Assembly (NCBI GenBank): GCA_000750105.3
Contig: JPHH03000092.1
Location: 23,135 to 87,134 of the forward strand
Reading direction: 5' to 3'
DNA: 64,000 nucleotides
From: Tolypocladium sp. Sup5 PDA-1
Taxonomy: Eukaryota > Ascomycota > Sordariomycetes > Hypocreales > Ophiocordycipitaceae
Shown here: positions 44,501-56,412 of the stretch, one piece after another
Position numbering within the stretch: the stretch's first letter is position 1
Layout of the letters: each line of letters starts with the position of its first letter
Program-made: the position numbers and the translations under genes
Notes under the pieces: model-generated
Database searches by the model: none
What the model saw: the letters and a program-made list of their open reading frames with translations, nothing else
Told to the model about the DNA's origin: nothing

Positions 44501-44984
44501 GTATGCCAATCGCTCTCGTCCTCCACCTACCAAACGACACTCCTAACATCCCCCGATAGAATCACGAGCTTCACTCAATACCGAAACATGGACCGTGAGA
44601 AGTCCGACTCTCGTAACACCTGCAGCCCCAACTCCGACTTGGTAGACAAAGCCCGTATCGATTGGGGAAGCCGCTCAACCCCTTCTTCTTCCTAGCGTCC
44701 CACCGTGAATGAGCTCCGATGAAAGGCATACAATGTCCAGGAGAATGAACCTGAACAATCCGATGCTGGAACACCCACAAATCGGAATACAAGCCCACGA
44801 CAGTCGCGCTAGAAATAAGAGGATGCCTGTTTCGGGGCGGAAGACGCTCCAACTTTCCGTCACAGTTCGGTATCTCCACCATGTCCCTCCACGTCTGCTC
44901 TGCTACTAAATTCTTTTAGGATAATGCGCATGTCAGGGCAGTTTTGGAAACATTGAAAAGTATTGTTGTTTCCTTTGGCGGTAG
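44501..44984. other. No supported gene
   Basis: Short sequence between the Helitron remains and the next LINE copy. No coding or repeat feature is recognised; it may include the Helitron 3' end. Confidence 0.35.
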
Positions 44985-46474
44985 CTGCCTTGCATTCAGA
45001 AGCGCTCACATCGCCAATGTGTAAGAGCCCCATGGCAACTCTTCACTTAGACGGGCAGTTAAGATGTGGACTGACCTCCACACCCTGCCAGCAACCAATC
45101 CACTGCGCAACTCTACATCCCGCGTCCGAAAGTTCAGAAGATTAACCGCTCACCATTCTACGAGATGGCAACGGCACTCAACGAGATACCGGTCGAGGAA
45201 CTGGAAACGATCAATCCATTCACATTAGCGCCGTGGGCAGAACGAGTGCAAACTATGGTTGACGACGAGGACAGGGCAGAGACGAGAGGGGCAGATCTGG
45301 GCTGGGCAGTACGTGTTGCTGTGAGCAGCTCGGCGCGAAATGGAGTTGTAGGAGTTAGTGCGGTGATCGAACCTGTGTCGGTTCAAGGAGGACCAAAGCT
45401 TGAACGGTTTTTGTTTACACTCGGCATGAGATCGGAGCAAAGCGCGCTCAAGCGGAGCTGAGGTACCGCAGCATGGGGCTACTGACAAGCAACAAAGCAG
45501 CCGTGCTCACACTGCGAAATCCCCGTCAGCAATCCGGAGAAGTGTACGTTGGATGCATATACGACGCTATCGATGTATTGAAAGACCAAAGGAAACACAG
45601 TGGCGACCGACGACCGTATGGGTACCCGCCAGCGCCGAACATGAACTCCTGAAGGCGGCCAAAGAAGAGGCGCGAGATGCTATTCCGGTTACAAAGTTCC
45701 CCAGAATGCGGTCGACGACACTCAACAGGGCACGATCACAACACAAGATGGACAGATGCTTGCCAGATGATGTCGGAAAACACTCGAAAAGAGTCGATGC
45801 TGCACTACCAGGCAAACACACTCGACAGCTGTACGACAAATTGTCATGGAAAGAAACGAGCGTCCTGGCCCAGCTCAGGACGGGCAAGGCGCGGCTAAAC
45901 GGCTACCTTTACAACATAAAAGCATCAGAGACTCAGCAGTGCGCATGCGGGCAAGCGAGAGAGACGGTCGACCACTTCCTATTCCGGTGCAGGAAGTGGA
46001 CGGCACACCGAGCCGAGATGCTGCAGTGCACCGATACACAGAGAGGAAACGTATCGTTCTACCTGGGTGGAAAAGCACCATCCGACGATGCGAAATGGAC
46101 GCCCAACATGAATGCAGTCAACGCAACAATACGATTTGCGATAGCGACAGGTCGACTCGACAACACACAACGTTGAAGGCCACAACACCTCACCTTCCCC
46201 ACTAACCCACCCCACTTCAAACACCTCGTGCCTTGGATAGCAGGCGCCGCTTCAGTCGCCGTAGATAGGACTCTGAACACTTGGAGAACAGCCTTCAAGT
46301 CAGCTTGCTAATAATGTAAAACCCACGAGACCCCGCGGAGAAATGGAAAACGAAGAGGCAAAAGCAGAAACGGACGCTGTACGGTATGGGCTTTTAGGAG
46401 ATCATGACAAAGCTTGGGAAATGTAATGTAGATCATCAATAGTTGCCCTTTCGGCTCAGCCGCCGGGCGTAATA
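44985..46474 (+). mobile_element. 5'-truncated LINE copy, same family as the one at 36-39 kb
   Basis: Begins within the region after the RT (MWTDLHTLPATNPLRNST in shifting frames). It continues with MATALNEIPVEELETINPFT, VRVAVSSSARNGVVGVSAVI, a frame change near 45450, EHELLKAAKEEARDAIPV, LYDKLSWKETSVLAQLRTGK, the CCHC-like QCACGQARETVDHFLFRC and the C terminus ATIRFAIATGRLDNTQR at 46176. The 3' UTR (CTTCAGTCGCCGTAGATAGG, GAACAGCCTTCAAG, ending GGCGTAATAAAT) matches the minus-strand copy at 36.4-36.7 kb. No RT is present. The terminus is followed by a short GT run. Confidence 0.85.
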
Positions 46475-47202
46475 AATTGTGTGTGTACATACCGCAGTGT
46501 GCAGACGGCCTGGAGGATCTTGCTTTAGTGCACTAGTGGGCGCGCAGGGCGCTGGTGCAGAGGTCGCACAGGAGCTCCGGCTAGATACTAACCTCTGATC
46601 CAGGCAGAAATTTGCGACCAACGTCAGCGACGGTCTTGGGCTGTCTTCTAGCGTCCACCACTGTAAAAGGTCTCACAGCGCAAATTACTGCTGCATTTTG
46701 AGGTGTCGCAGCATGAATGATATCAGAGAGAAATTTAGATTGCACACAACAGCAGAACAGCTAGCTGCTATGCGACCTGGTCCCTGGCCCGCTGTGTCGT
46801 GGACTTTGGCCACCTTGCTGTCGGCCCACCGAAGCAAGGCCTGGTTGTTGGTGTAGTCTTCTGCGTCGTCCCTACGCCGCGCCGCGCTTGACGTGCTGAC
46901 GCAGGCTTTGCCGGCAGCCGGACCGTGGACATGGGAGCCTTCACGCTTTAGTCATGCCGGTGGGAATAGGCTCGGGTGCAAGCGTGTACGCCCTCTCTAT
47001 ACGTTATGGTGGATCAACTTGCTGGAGGTCATTACTCCTGAGTCGCCTGCAATATATCGGACGGTTTTCCGTGGTAAGTTGTTGCAAAGCTGCGTGAGGC
47101 AAAGTGGCATTCACCTTGGGGGTTGGGCACTTTTGGGTACGTATAAGGGGGGACCCGAAGTGTCTCATCAGACGGCCGTGGCAAATCAAAGCCGGTGAAT
47201 TA
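46475..47202. other. No supported gene
   Basis: An open frame at 46893-47198 has no recognisable domain. The right end is the 3' flank of the F-box gene. Confidence 0.35.
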
Positions 47203-49118
47203 TCAATATACCAAAATCGACTCGGCGGGACATGCCTCTAACGCACTGCGAAACTCGTCTCGCACATCTATCCATTCTGCTTCATGTGTGCCGAGAAGCC
47301 GGAAGCTCTCCTTTCCCCCGGTATTTCTGCAAAGGAGGACATTGTCCTGGGGTATCCGGCCACCGTGGGCGAAGTCTCCAAAGGCAACAACCCTCAATGA
47401 GGATATCCCTTCTGGTCCAAATACCCATTCGGCAAAATGGCGGAATTTGTCGCGCAGGGCGCGCCCACTACCAGATAGAACGCTGCCTTTCGTTCTCGAC
47501 GCCGCCAAGGAAGGAATTAAGGCCCAGGACCGGTAGTGCCTTAGATCCGAGGCCGACTGGCGGATATGGAGTACCTTCAACGTTGCCTTCGATGCGAAGG
47601 GGAGCAACACATATCTCTACAGGAAAACGACTATTAGCGCATGAATCTCCTGGGATTTAGGGTTATTACTAGGCGTTCTGGAGCGTAACCTATGCCAACA
47701 AATTCAAGGTCAAAAATTGCAAAAGGACTCTGCGAAGGATCGTCGCGTATGCAGCGCAAGTCCCGTCCGAAAATGGCGAGGTCCCAGATGCCATATACCC
47801 GTTCGAAGTAGGGTGGCGTCCTGTCCGTGATGGCATTCTGCTGTTGCACAAGTTTTTTGAGAGTTGCGTGGCGGCAAGCAATGCAGCTCCAAAGATCAGG
47901 CGACGCGTCTGGGCCAGGCCGGCTTATGAAAAGTTCCTCAAGTCCCTGAAATGAGCTAAGAAAATTGAGAAGAGTGTGTTGTGCCCACAGACATGACTCG
48001 TCTGTTTCCTGGATTTCAAAGGTTGTCAGCTTCATCGGAGACTTGAGTTCCACAATGCGATCGAGCAATTCGCCCCATCCGGGACATCTTCGCAGCTTAA
48101 GCGATACAAGGCTGCCGAAGTTGATCATTTGCGCCATAGACGCTACCACGGGCACCTGTGAAAGGACCAGGGTACGAAGTTCTGGTAAAACAATACCCGG
48201 CGATCGACTGACGGGACCAAATACCCCTTCGACGAAATAAGTTTGTCCGGCGATGCCATCATAATCCATAGCGTCAAACAACTCACACCACAGATCTGGC
48301 CAATTGACGAAGTCCAGCTCCAGCTTCTGCAAGTGCGCCGCGTTGTTCTGGATGGCCGCGAAAAGAGCGTCGAGATGGTAGGGATCAGGGGCTTTCCAAG
48401 TGAGGTTGCGAAGCCGGCGAAAGGCTGACAAGTCAACCTCACATTCCGATTTGAAGCGACGATAGGTGTTGCACGAGCTGTCGGTTGTCAAGCTCAACGA
48501 TCGAATTAGGGGATGTTTACGCGAGATAATCCCATGGACGCCGAGGATTTCTGGTGAAACACATGTCCCCAAGTCCCAACTGCATAGTGCTGTCAGAAGC
48601 TTGGATTGATTAAAAGAGGTTTCGAGACTTACCCACCTGAAAGCTTGCAGTTGATTGTCATCCACCTGTCCAAGCCACATTTTTGCCCTCTGGGTGAGCT
48701 CAACAAAAGGAGTTTGTGCCTTCTCGCCCTTATTTTCGCATTCAGAATCGTAACGGTCTTCACTGAAGTCCCGTGAAGCGGCATACTCCTTTGCATGGGG
48801 GCAACGGCTCGTCGTTGCGTATAGCAAGTGAGCGTGAAAGCGGAGATGGCTGACTAACTGGAGGCAAACGGGCGGCAAGCCTGCTACAGGCAGCCTATGC
48901 AGGTCATCTTCACTCTGCGGCCCGATTGTAACAGAACGCCACAGTTGTGGCCAACATGCTTTGCGCATATACTTCGAGGACTCGGAAAGGGCTATGAGAT
49001 CAACTTTCCGTATCTGTCAAGGTGACAACTCAGCAACTGCTGTTGGCGAAGGCCTGTGTGACTGACATACCATCCCCACCACAAGCTCCAGAACTTCTGG
49101 TGGCAGCTTAGCCAGCAT
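47203..49118 (-). CDS. F-box protein with leucine-rich-type C-terminal region
   Basis: Four exons: 49071-49118, 48637-49013, 47670-48579 and 47203-47616. Introns are 49014-49070 (GTATGT...ACAG), 48580-48636 (GTGGGT...GCAG, a multiple of three, 57 bp) and 47617-47669 (GTAATA...GTAG with GCGCTAAT branch). The 582-residue product starts MLAKLPPEVLELVVGM, joined to IRKVDLIALSESSKYMRKAC, a fungal F-box. It continues with FSWDLGTCVSPEILG, repeated Leu-rich segments (LRNLTWKAPDPYHLDALFAA, LVSLKLRRCPGWGELLDRIV) and a conserved-looking tail (LRVVAFGDFAHGGRIPQDNV LLCR split here for length). F-box proteins bring substrates to SCF ubiquitin ligases through Skp1. No lesion is seen even though transposons lie on both sides. 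Target unknown. Confidence 0.82.
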
Positions 49119-50633
49119 ATCAGATCCTTTGGTGCGCTAGACCTTGAAGACGTGATAAAAACGGGTCCTTTGACACCAGTATGTCGTTATTGCTGTCGTT
49201 AGAGCTGAGTGTATCTAGACTTGTAGGGTCAGAAGACAGAAAGACCGTAGGGCCAAAGCTGATTTAAGCCCAGACACTGGGAACCACTATCGGGGACGTA
49301 ATTGGCGCTAAAAAATGCGGGTTAGGCCGTGATAGGAGCTCTGTGGCTGGTGGGGCCAAGGCTGTGGATTGCGAAAGACGTCCGTACTCCAACGAGCCCA
49401 CAAGAACTTTGGGACATCAAGCGAGAGGAGGTCTGGCCTCATCGTTGACTGACCCTATATCGTTATTTTGCGCATCGTGGATCCAACGGTAAGATTGATC
49501 GATGAGGAAGCGTATCTGGACACGGTTCTAGCCCTTTGAATCCGGTTGTTGGAGAGGTGTGTGTGGGCAGCTACCTAATTACCGCCGCGACCGGCGCTCG
49601 GCGCGTCCGGGAGGGGCCCGCAATTCCGTCCCTTTTCCAAGCCGTGCTACATCGCTCAGAGACGATGGGCGCCGCTACGAGTATTATGCCTCTTACGGTC
49701 TAGATGCAGGGATGATAAAAACGGCGTACTCGTACAGGACGACTAAGGGCCCTGTCAGATAACCGTCACGCACAGCAAAAGTGTAGGTCCACTCAGTGCG
49801 GAATAATAGTACCTTGCACTTACGTGGCACACCCCCAGGTATTGCAGACGGTTCGGGAATGGCTGCCCGTGGTTTTCGACCGAGGTTGGGCGGTGACGAT
49901 GTTACCCGTTGTGCGTGGCGTTGAATCCTCACTCCGCCGCTGCGGGGTTCAGTGGACCGCTGCGGGGTTCGAACTCGGGAACCCGAGCGCTCTGGTAGTC
50001 ATCGGCCGCAGTGAAAGTTACAGGAAGAAAGAACCCCCCATAGCTTTTCTTCAGCCCGAAGGACGTTCTGCCTTCCCTGGAGATGCCTTGAGGAAGGAAG
50101 GTAGCGCGCGGAGGGGAAAACGCCAACTCCGCCTTCCCCCCAAAACCGTTGATCCACAGATTTTCTCCTCTCTGCCTTGAGGAATGAAAGGACTCTACTG
50201 TGGAGCGTGCGGTGGGGGGGTGAGGGGTGGGGTGCCTTTTCATCCGCCGAAACGGGCCACAGGAAGACTAGCGATGTCATAAGCGCACGTGATGGCAGGG
50301 CCGGAACACTGGTCGGGACGATGCACCAATGAGCAAAGGAGCTCACCGGCGAAGCGCGCAGGGTCCCACAGGTCGATGACGTCTGGGACCTGCAGTCTTT
50401 GCATGGCAGCGCCATGGCACGAGGCCACTGTCGCTCTGGCGTCAGAAAATAGATAGTAGCCTTGGTAGCACTAGAGTTAAACGAACAAGTAGGCAGTTAC
50501 ACTCTGCGAAAGTCGCCAAGTGGACACCCGGCATTTACAAAGCAGTGTAGCCACAAAGGCCACAGCTCTGGACAGAGACAGATGTCGAAGCCTTGTCCCC
50601 AATCGCTTCATCCATAAAGCCACCAAGCGTTCT
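49119..50633. other. No supported gene
   Basis: No frame shows recognisable domains. A 13-base phrase CCGCTGCGGGGTT is repeated at about 49937 and 49958, the second running into GGTTCGAACTCGGGAACCCG, which resembles a tRNA T-arm/B-box. No full tRNA can be folded around it. Confidence 0.4.
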
Positions 50634-50693
50634 GTGGCACAAGCGACCGTGGCACAAGCGACCGTGGCACAAGCGACCGTGGCACAAGCGACC
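50634..50693 (+). repeat. Four exact copies of a 15-bp tandem repeat upstream of LINE ORF1
   Basis: GTGGCACAAGCGACC is repeated four times without a mismatch (50634-50648, 50649-50663, 50664-50678, 50679-50693). It ends about 230 bp before the ORF1 ATG and about 100 bp before the 5' sequence shared with the fragment at 20459. It may be part of the LINE 5' UTR or flanking DNA. Confidence 0.92.
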
Positions 50694-50920
50694 AGGCAGG
50701 TTCAGGACTATGGAGGCAGACCCACGTAGACAGTTGTGGGCGCAGTTACCCTGCACGGCCCTGCGTTAAGACGATCAAGTTGTCGGTCGGCATCCTTCCT
50801 TGTATTCTTACTTTCTTGGCATGCGATTGTTAAGAAAGTAGCTTAATTTTACACCAATTCGACTAACAAGTGCACCTCAAATCGTTGCGGCCGCGCTTTG
50901 CGCAGGCTCCGGCAGCGGCC

Positions 50921-52687
50921 ATGGCATCTGCCACGACTGGCTCGCATGCCTCTTCAGATCCCTTTGATCTGGGTATCCATACCCCGCCTAATCTCGCTGG
51001 GCTAGCTCGTGCATCCCTGCTCCGAAACAGTTCCCCGGTTGTGAGCCGTCCCATTGGTGTCTCACATGCGCTTCGGCGGCCTGCGCAGACGCCGTCCTCG
51101 CCCCTCGTTCGACTCTCCAATGCTGCCGCCACGGAAGGAGCGCAGTGTGAAGCCACCCCGATCCGGCCCGTCTCCGCCGAGTCCGTCAACCTCCAGCCGG
51201 TCTCCATTTGTGAAGCGGCCAACAGGCTCGCCCGTGAACAAACAGAGGCCTACAATGCGAAATTGACGGTCTTCCGAGCCTTCTGCGAATCATTTGAACA
51301 GACTGCGAAACAATTCACGTCCGGACTCGAACATAGCTTTGCAGGTCAATTCTCTAGCAGCTTTCTCGACTTTTGGAGCCAAGCACTCTCCGACCTCAAG
51401 TCGGCGCCCGCGCCGACGTACAGCAGCATCGCCGCCGGCCGCACAACAAACCACCCCTCCGGGGGCCACACGGCCGCTGCTGCTGCAGCCCCGCAGCAAC
51501 AACGACCACAACAATCAACTTCCCGTCTCCAGGGACGACCGATCCCCGCCCCACCCAAGGAAGACCTCCGGGTCTTCGTGCGACTCGAGGCCGGAGCACC
51601 GGCGAGAGACCATAGCAGCTATGCAATCCGGACCCACATCGCCGCCAAAGTCGGCATCGACCTACACCGGGTTCCGGCTGCCTTTAAGGTGAATTCGGGA
51701 TGGGCCATCCGGACAACGGATGCTGCCATAAGAGACCTCATCGTCCAGCGACAGTCGGAATGGTCGGAAGATCTAGATGCGGCGTCCGTGGAAGTTGGCC
51801 AGAAATGGTTCACGTACGTCGTGTCCAACTGCCCCCGCAGACTTACAGACCTGCAGGGGAACGAAGTCAACTACGATGTAGCCGTCAAAGACGAGATCGC
51901 CTGCCAGACCGGGTGCATACCCATTAGCATCCGCGCTAGCCGGCACGATACGAATGACCTTCCGAGTAAGACACTTATTGTGTCCTTCCTCGAACCTACG
52001 CAGAGACCGTGGAGACTCTTCGGCTCTAGCCGACTCGCCCGATACATCGACAAACCAAGCATGCCCAGCCAGTGCGACAAGTGCTGGGACTTTCATGCTC
52101 GACATAGCTGCGACCGACAACCGTCCTGTAAGCGCTGTGGAAAGAACAGCCATAGCAGCGAAGCCTGCAAGGTCCCTGAGCAGTGCGCAAACTGCCTCGG
52201 CCCTCATGCTGCAGACTTCTCGAAATGCCCTGCGCGTCCGAAGCGATCCCATGGCATATTCCGCCGCCTCACTAGGGAAGAGAAAATCCTCGTCCGACAG
52301 TTAGGTGCCCAGCTGTCTGCGCAGCAGAGCAAGCGGGCTGAGCCTGGCGCGCAGCCTGAACAGCCTGAGCGACATCCCGCCGGATCGCTACCCCGTCCCC
52401 CCGGGTGCATTAGGTCGCATCCTCCCGAAGTGGAGGAACGCCTCCACGATAACAGCACCAACTCTGAGGCAACCAGCACCACTCAGCCCGACGACCCGGA
52501 AATAGAGCATCGAGACGATAGGTCACGAGGCGAAAGCGTAACCTCGGTCCTAAGCTCGACCAGAACCATGTCCCCGTTATGCATTATGGTGGCCACGACA
52601 CCTCAGCCCCAAAGCGAGGACGACGAACCCAGACCCGCCTCTCCCTCAAAGAAGCGACGCATCAGCCCTATGACGCTATCTCCATGA
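50921..52687 (+). CDS. LINE ORF1, gag-like nucleic-acid-binding protein
   Basis: 588 residues from the ATG at 50921 (good context, GCGGCCATGGC); an upstream in-frame GTG exists but is unlikely. The N-terminal half is Ser/Pro/Ala-rich with a Gln-rich stretch near 51490. A globular RNA-binding-like middle follows (RTHIAAKVGIDLHRVPAAFK), then three adjacent CCHC-type zinc knuckles in CDKCWDFHARHSC, CKRCGKNSHSSEAC and CANCLGPHAADFSKC. It packages the element's RNA. The stop TGA (52685-52687) overlaps the ORF2 start as ATGA, which points to termination-reinitiation coupling. Fully open, no lesion. Confidence 0.9.
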   Translation: MASATTGSHASSDPFDLGIHTPPNLAGLARASLLRNSSPVVSRPIGVSHALRRPAQTPSSPLVRLSNAAATEGAQCEATPIRPVSAESVNLQPVSICEAANRLAREQTEAYNAKLTVFRAFCESFEQTAKQFTSGLEHSFAGQFSSSFLDFWSQALSDLKSAPAPTYSSIAAGRTTNHPSGGHTAAAAAAPQQQRPQQSTSRLQGRPIPAPPKEDLRVFVRLEAGAPARDHSSYAIRTHIAAKVGIDLHRVPAAFKVNSGWAIRTTDAAIRDLIVQRQSEWSEDLDAASVEVGQKWFTYVVSNCPRRLTDLQGNEVNYDVAVKDEIACQTGCIPISIRASRHDTNDLPSKTLIVSFLEPTQRPWRLFGSSRLARYIDKPSMPSQCDKCWDFHARHSCDRQPSCKRCGKNSHSSEACKVPEQCANCLGPHAADFSKCPARPKRSHGIFRRLTREEKILVRQLGAQLSAQQSKRAEPGAQPEQPERHPAGSLPRPPGCIRSHPPEVEERLHDNSTNSEATSTTQPDDPEIEHRDDRSRGESVTSVLSSTRTMSPLCIMVATTPQPQSEDDEPRPASPSKKRRISPMTLSP

Positions 52688-55600
52688 CAAGATACCCCCG
52701 CGCAAACCAAAGCGACAAGAAGACCCTGCGAGTCTTCCAAGCTAACGTAGGCAAGATTTCGCCAGCACACGACTGTGCCCTTGCCCTCGCCGACTCCGAA
52801 CAATATGACATGGTCTTACTGCAGGAGCCATGGACCGAAACTAAGGATGGACGATGCATCACCAAAACCCATCCTGCCTACGACACCTTCTCCCCAGTCG
52901 ATAGCTGGGTCGACAACAGCACCCGGCCGAGAGTCATGACCTATGTTCGACGCAGACCTGGTCTAATGGCAGACCAAAAGAGGCCTGCGGCAACCCGTGA
53001 CATTCTCTGGCTCACTATCAATAACATCACAATAGCAAACTTCTACCGGCAACCGTTCTGCGACGAAGCACTAGACATACTGCTTCAGTGGGCTCCGCCG
53101 GATAAGTGCCTGGTAGCAGGCGACTTTAACGCTAAGCACTATAATTGGCAGACTGGCCGGCTCGAGGGCCGTGGCGAAGATATAGCCTCGTGGGCATCAG
53201 ACAATAGTCTGAGCTTGCTCAATCCTGTCGATGTCCCGACAAATCCACACGGCAACACGATAGACCTCGCCTTCTCTAATATACCTCTAGCCGATGCTGT
53301 CGTGGAAGACCATTTAGCCACCAGCTCCGACCACTTTACGCTCAGCGTCACACTGCCGGAGCTTATTCCTATCCCCTCGTCAACAGGGAAAGTCCGCCTT
53401 GGCTCCGACGACGACCTAAAGCGCTTCGTCGAAATGGTCGAATCTGGGGCAGCGGCCATCCCGGCTATAGCAGCGACCCCCCATGAGCTAGATGCCCTGG
53501 CCTCGGCGCTCGTGGGTCTTCTTCAATCCGCAGCTAAGGCCGCCGGCCGACCTGTTCGTAAGGGAACACACAGTGCGCCTTGGTGGACGGAAGAATGCGC
53601 ACTTGCCGCAGCAGAATACCGCGCGTTCAGGAGGGTATACCCTCTCGGATTTAATCAAGAGGTTCAGATTGCAAAGAGAGACTTCCAGAAAGTCGTGCGC
53701 CGAGCCAAACGGCTCTACTGGCGCAACCTAATTGATAGCTTCACTGATAGCGCCTCCGTTTTCAAAGCAGTCCGTTGGCTGAGGTCACCGGGTGCTTTCC
53801 AACCACCTCCTCTACAGGTAGACGATATAGTCTATGAGACGCAGCTAGACAAAGCCAACGCCTTACGACGGGCGACGCTCGAACGCCGTACCGCAGAAGA
53901 TGATATAACAGATCCGTGGATACCTATCGACACGGAAAGGACAATCCCTTTCACTCAGTATATCTCACAGGAAGAAGTCCGCGACGCTACCCTACGCACG
54001 GGAAATACTTCCCCGGGCTCCGATAATATCACGGTCAAAATGCTCTATGCCGTCTAGCACGCGATTGGATGTCTTGTCCACCGGCTATATGAGGGCTGCC
54101 TCACTACCGGCTACCACCCGAAGCCATTTAGAGAAGCAGAAGTGGTCATGATCGCAAAGCCAGGACGGAGAGACCTCTCGACGCCCCGCGCTTGGCGGCC
54201 CATCTCCCTTCTGTCCTGCCTTGGCAAGGGCCTCGAACGGCTAATCGCGCGTCGCCTGGCATGGGCTTCCATCCACTACGGCGTACTACACCCGCAGCAA
54301 GCTGGAGCACTGCCGAAACGGTCCGCCGTCGACCTCGTTGCCGCCCTAATACACGATATCGAAGAGGCCTTCGCCCGCAAACAAGTCGCCACGTTAGTGA
54401 CCATGGACATCCAAGGCGCTTTCGATACAGTTCTCCGCAACAGGCTCATCCTCCGGCTCCGAGAGCAGGGATGGCCTCTAAACCTTGCTCGATGGGTTGG
54501 ATCTTTCATGCACGACCGGTCGGCCCGCGTGCGCTACCAGGACATTACAACACCTTCATCACCCCTACAGTGCGGCCTACCTCAAGGATCGCCGGTCTCG
54601 CTCATACTCTTCCTGCTATACACGGAGCCGATCTACCGCCTAGGCAACTCAAAGGGACGCTTCGGCTATGCAGACGACACTGGCATCTTATGTGTAGGCA
54701 AAACTCTGGATGAGACCGCTGTTAAAGCTTCACACTACGTCCACGAACTCGTGACGTGGGGCGCGGCGAACGGGATAGCTTTCGACCCAAAGAAGACTGA
54801 AGTCATGCACTTCTCCCGAACCACCCCTAAAGCCGCGCCGCCGGTCTTTCACGGCGACATAGAAAAGCGACCCGAACGTGCCATGCGGTGGCTAGGTATC
54901 TGGCTGGACAGTACGTTGACTTTCAAGATCCATGTCGAGAAGTGGACGGCCAAAGCGCAAGCCGTGGCCTACCACCTCAGAGGATTGGCAAACACCAAAT
55001 ATGGCCCTCTCCCGAGCGCCGTGCGAAGAGCCGTCCGTGCCTGCATCGAACCAGTGCTACTCTACGGAGCAGAGGCATGGTACCCCGGTACAACCTGCCC
55101 GCGATGGACACAGCCGACCAAGGAGGGTCCATCAAGGATACAACAACTCATACGGAGGATGAGCAAGTCGCTCAACGTATCTATGCGGGCTATTCTGCCA
55201 GTCTGGAGGACGACGCCTCTTAACGCCCTACACCGTGAGGCAGGCATACCACCGGTCCCGCAACTACTCGAGGCGCGTCGGATGTGCTTCGCCGCCCGCC
55301 TCAAGTCTCTAGACGAAGCCCACCCGCTTGCGAAGCGAACAGTTCTGCCGAAAGCCCCTATCATACACAGGACGATCAAACGAAAGTACCAAGTACCGCG
55401 ACAAAGCTTCCGAACCAGATTGCGGCGCGCCGACGAGCTGTTTCCCAGTTGCGCGAGACCCGCCCTACTCCCACGCAGATTCTGCGACGGACAGCAACAG
55501 CCCCTTCAAACCGCCTCCAAAGACGAGTCGGCGGCAGAGTTCCGAGACTGGCTTCGGTCAGTGAGCCCACAGACCCCGGTCGTCTATTCGGACGGATCGC

Positions 55601-56412
55601 TCTCCTCGGAGGGAGCCGCCGGATATGGCTATGTCATACATCGAAACGGACTCACCGTCCTGAGCGGCAGCGGCCGCCTCGGCCCTGCTGAGGTCTTCGA
55701 TGCCGAAGCAAAAGGCGCTTTAGAGGGACTGCGTGCCGCTCTGAGCCTCCCCGACCCGGAACGAATCATCGTGTGCCTCGACAACCTCGCAGCCGCAACG
55801 TGCCTGAGAGGCATGCCATCCGACTCCTCCCAGGAAGTCTTCCTTGAATTCCAAGCTCTGGCCGCAGAACATGATGCCACAGAGGTCCACTGGATCCCCG
55901 GCCACACCAACATCCAAGGCAACGAGCAGGCAGACGCCTTAGCAAAGGCAGGAACCTGTCAACCCGAGCCTGCAGGTGCTCTCCCGACACTAGCATATCT
56001 GCGCAAGGCCGCTAGACAGTGGCCCAAAGACGCATTTAAAGCCTGGTGGGAAGCATCTGCACCCGAACAGTATAGAGCCCTAGGCCTCAAGCCCACGACT
56101 GGCTGTCCGCCTGAACTCGCACTCTCCCGACCTCTGCTCCACCATCTGCTCGCAGCCAGAACCCATCATGGGGACTTTGCTGACTACCACGAGAGATTCA
56201 ACCACGACGATGCATGTTTGACGTGCTCATGTGGTCGACGAAAAGAACCTAAACATCTCTTCTATTGCAGGAAGATCCTGCCGCGGCATCGGATGAGGCT
56301 TGCACCCTCACCGACTGCGGCAGTCAACCGTGCAATAGGCAGAGACTTCGACCAGTTCGTCAAGCTGGCGAAGGCGAGCTCCTTCTTCGGAACGGTTTGC
56401 CCTCGCCACTAG
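52684..56412 (+). pseudogene. LINE ORF2: AP endonuclease, reverse transcriptase, RNase H; one internal stop
   Basis: From ATG 52684 (MTRYPRANQSDKKTLRVFQA), 1,242 codons with one in-frame TAG at 54055-54057 (MLYAV*HAIG), best explained as CAG to TAG. The endonuclease has LLQEPW, CLVAGDFNAKHYNW and TSSDHFTLSV. RT has RAWRPISLLSCLGKGLERLI, MDIQGAFDTV, GLPQGSPVS and the catalytic FGYADDTGIL. RNase H shows VYSDGSLSSEGAAGYG, DAEAKGALEG, CLDNLAAA and WIPGHTNIQGNEQADALAKA with the expected acidic residues. A CCHC-like end (CLTCSCGRRKEPKHLFYC) precedes the stop. The single stop lies between endonuclease and RT, so the copy is probably inactive but very young. Confidence 0.9.

Noticed and set aside
48577..48633. 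Intron with the GTAAGT donor at 48632 in the F-box gene
   Set aside because: It would be 53 bp and shift the frame to an early stop; the GTGGGT donor four bases upstream gives a 57-bp intron and restores FSWDLGTC.
49937..49985. tRNA-like T-arm (GGTTCGAACTCGGGAACC)
   Set aside because: No matching D-arm, anticodon arm or acceptor stem could be found within 80 bases upstream.
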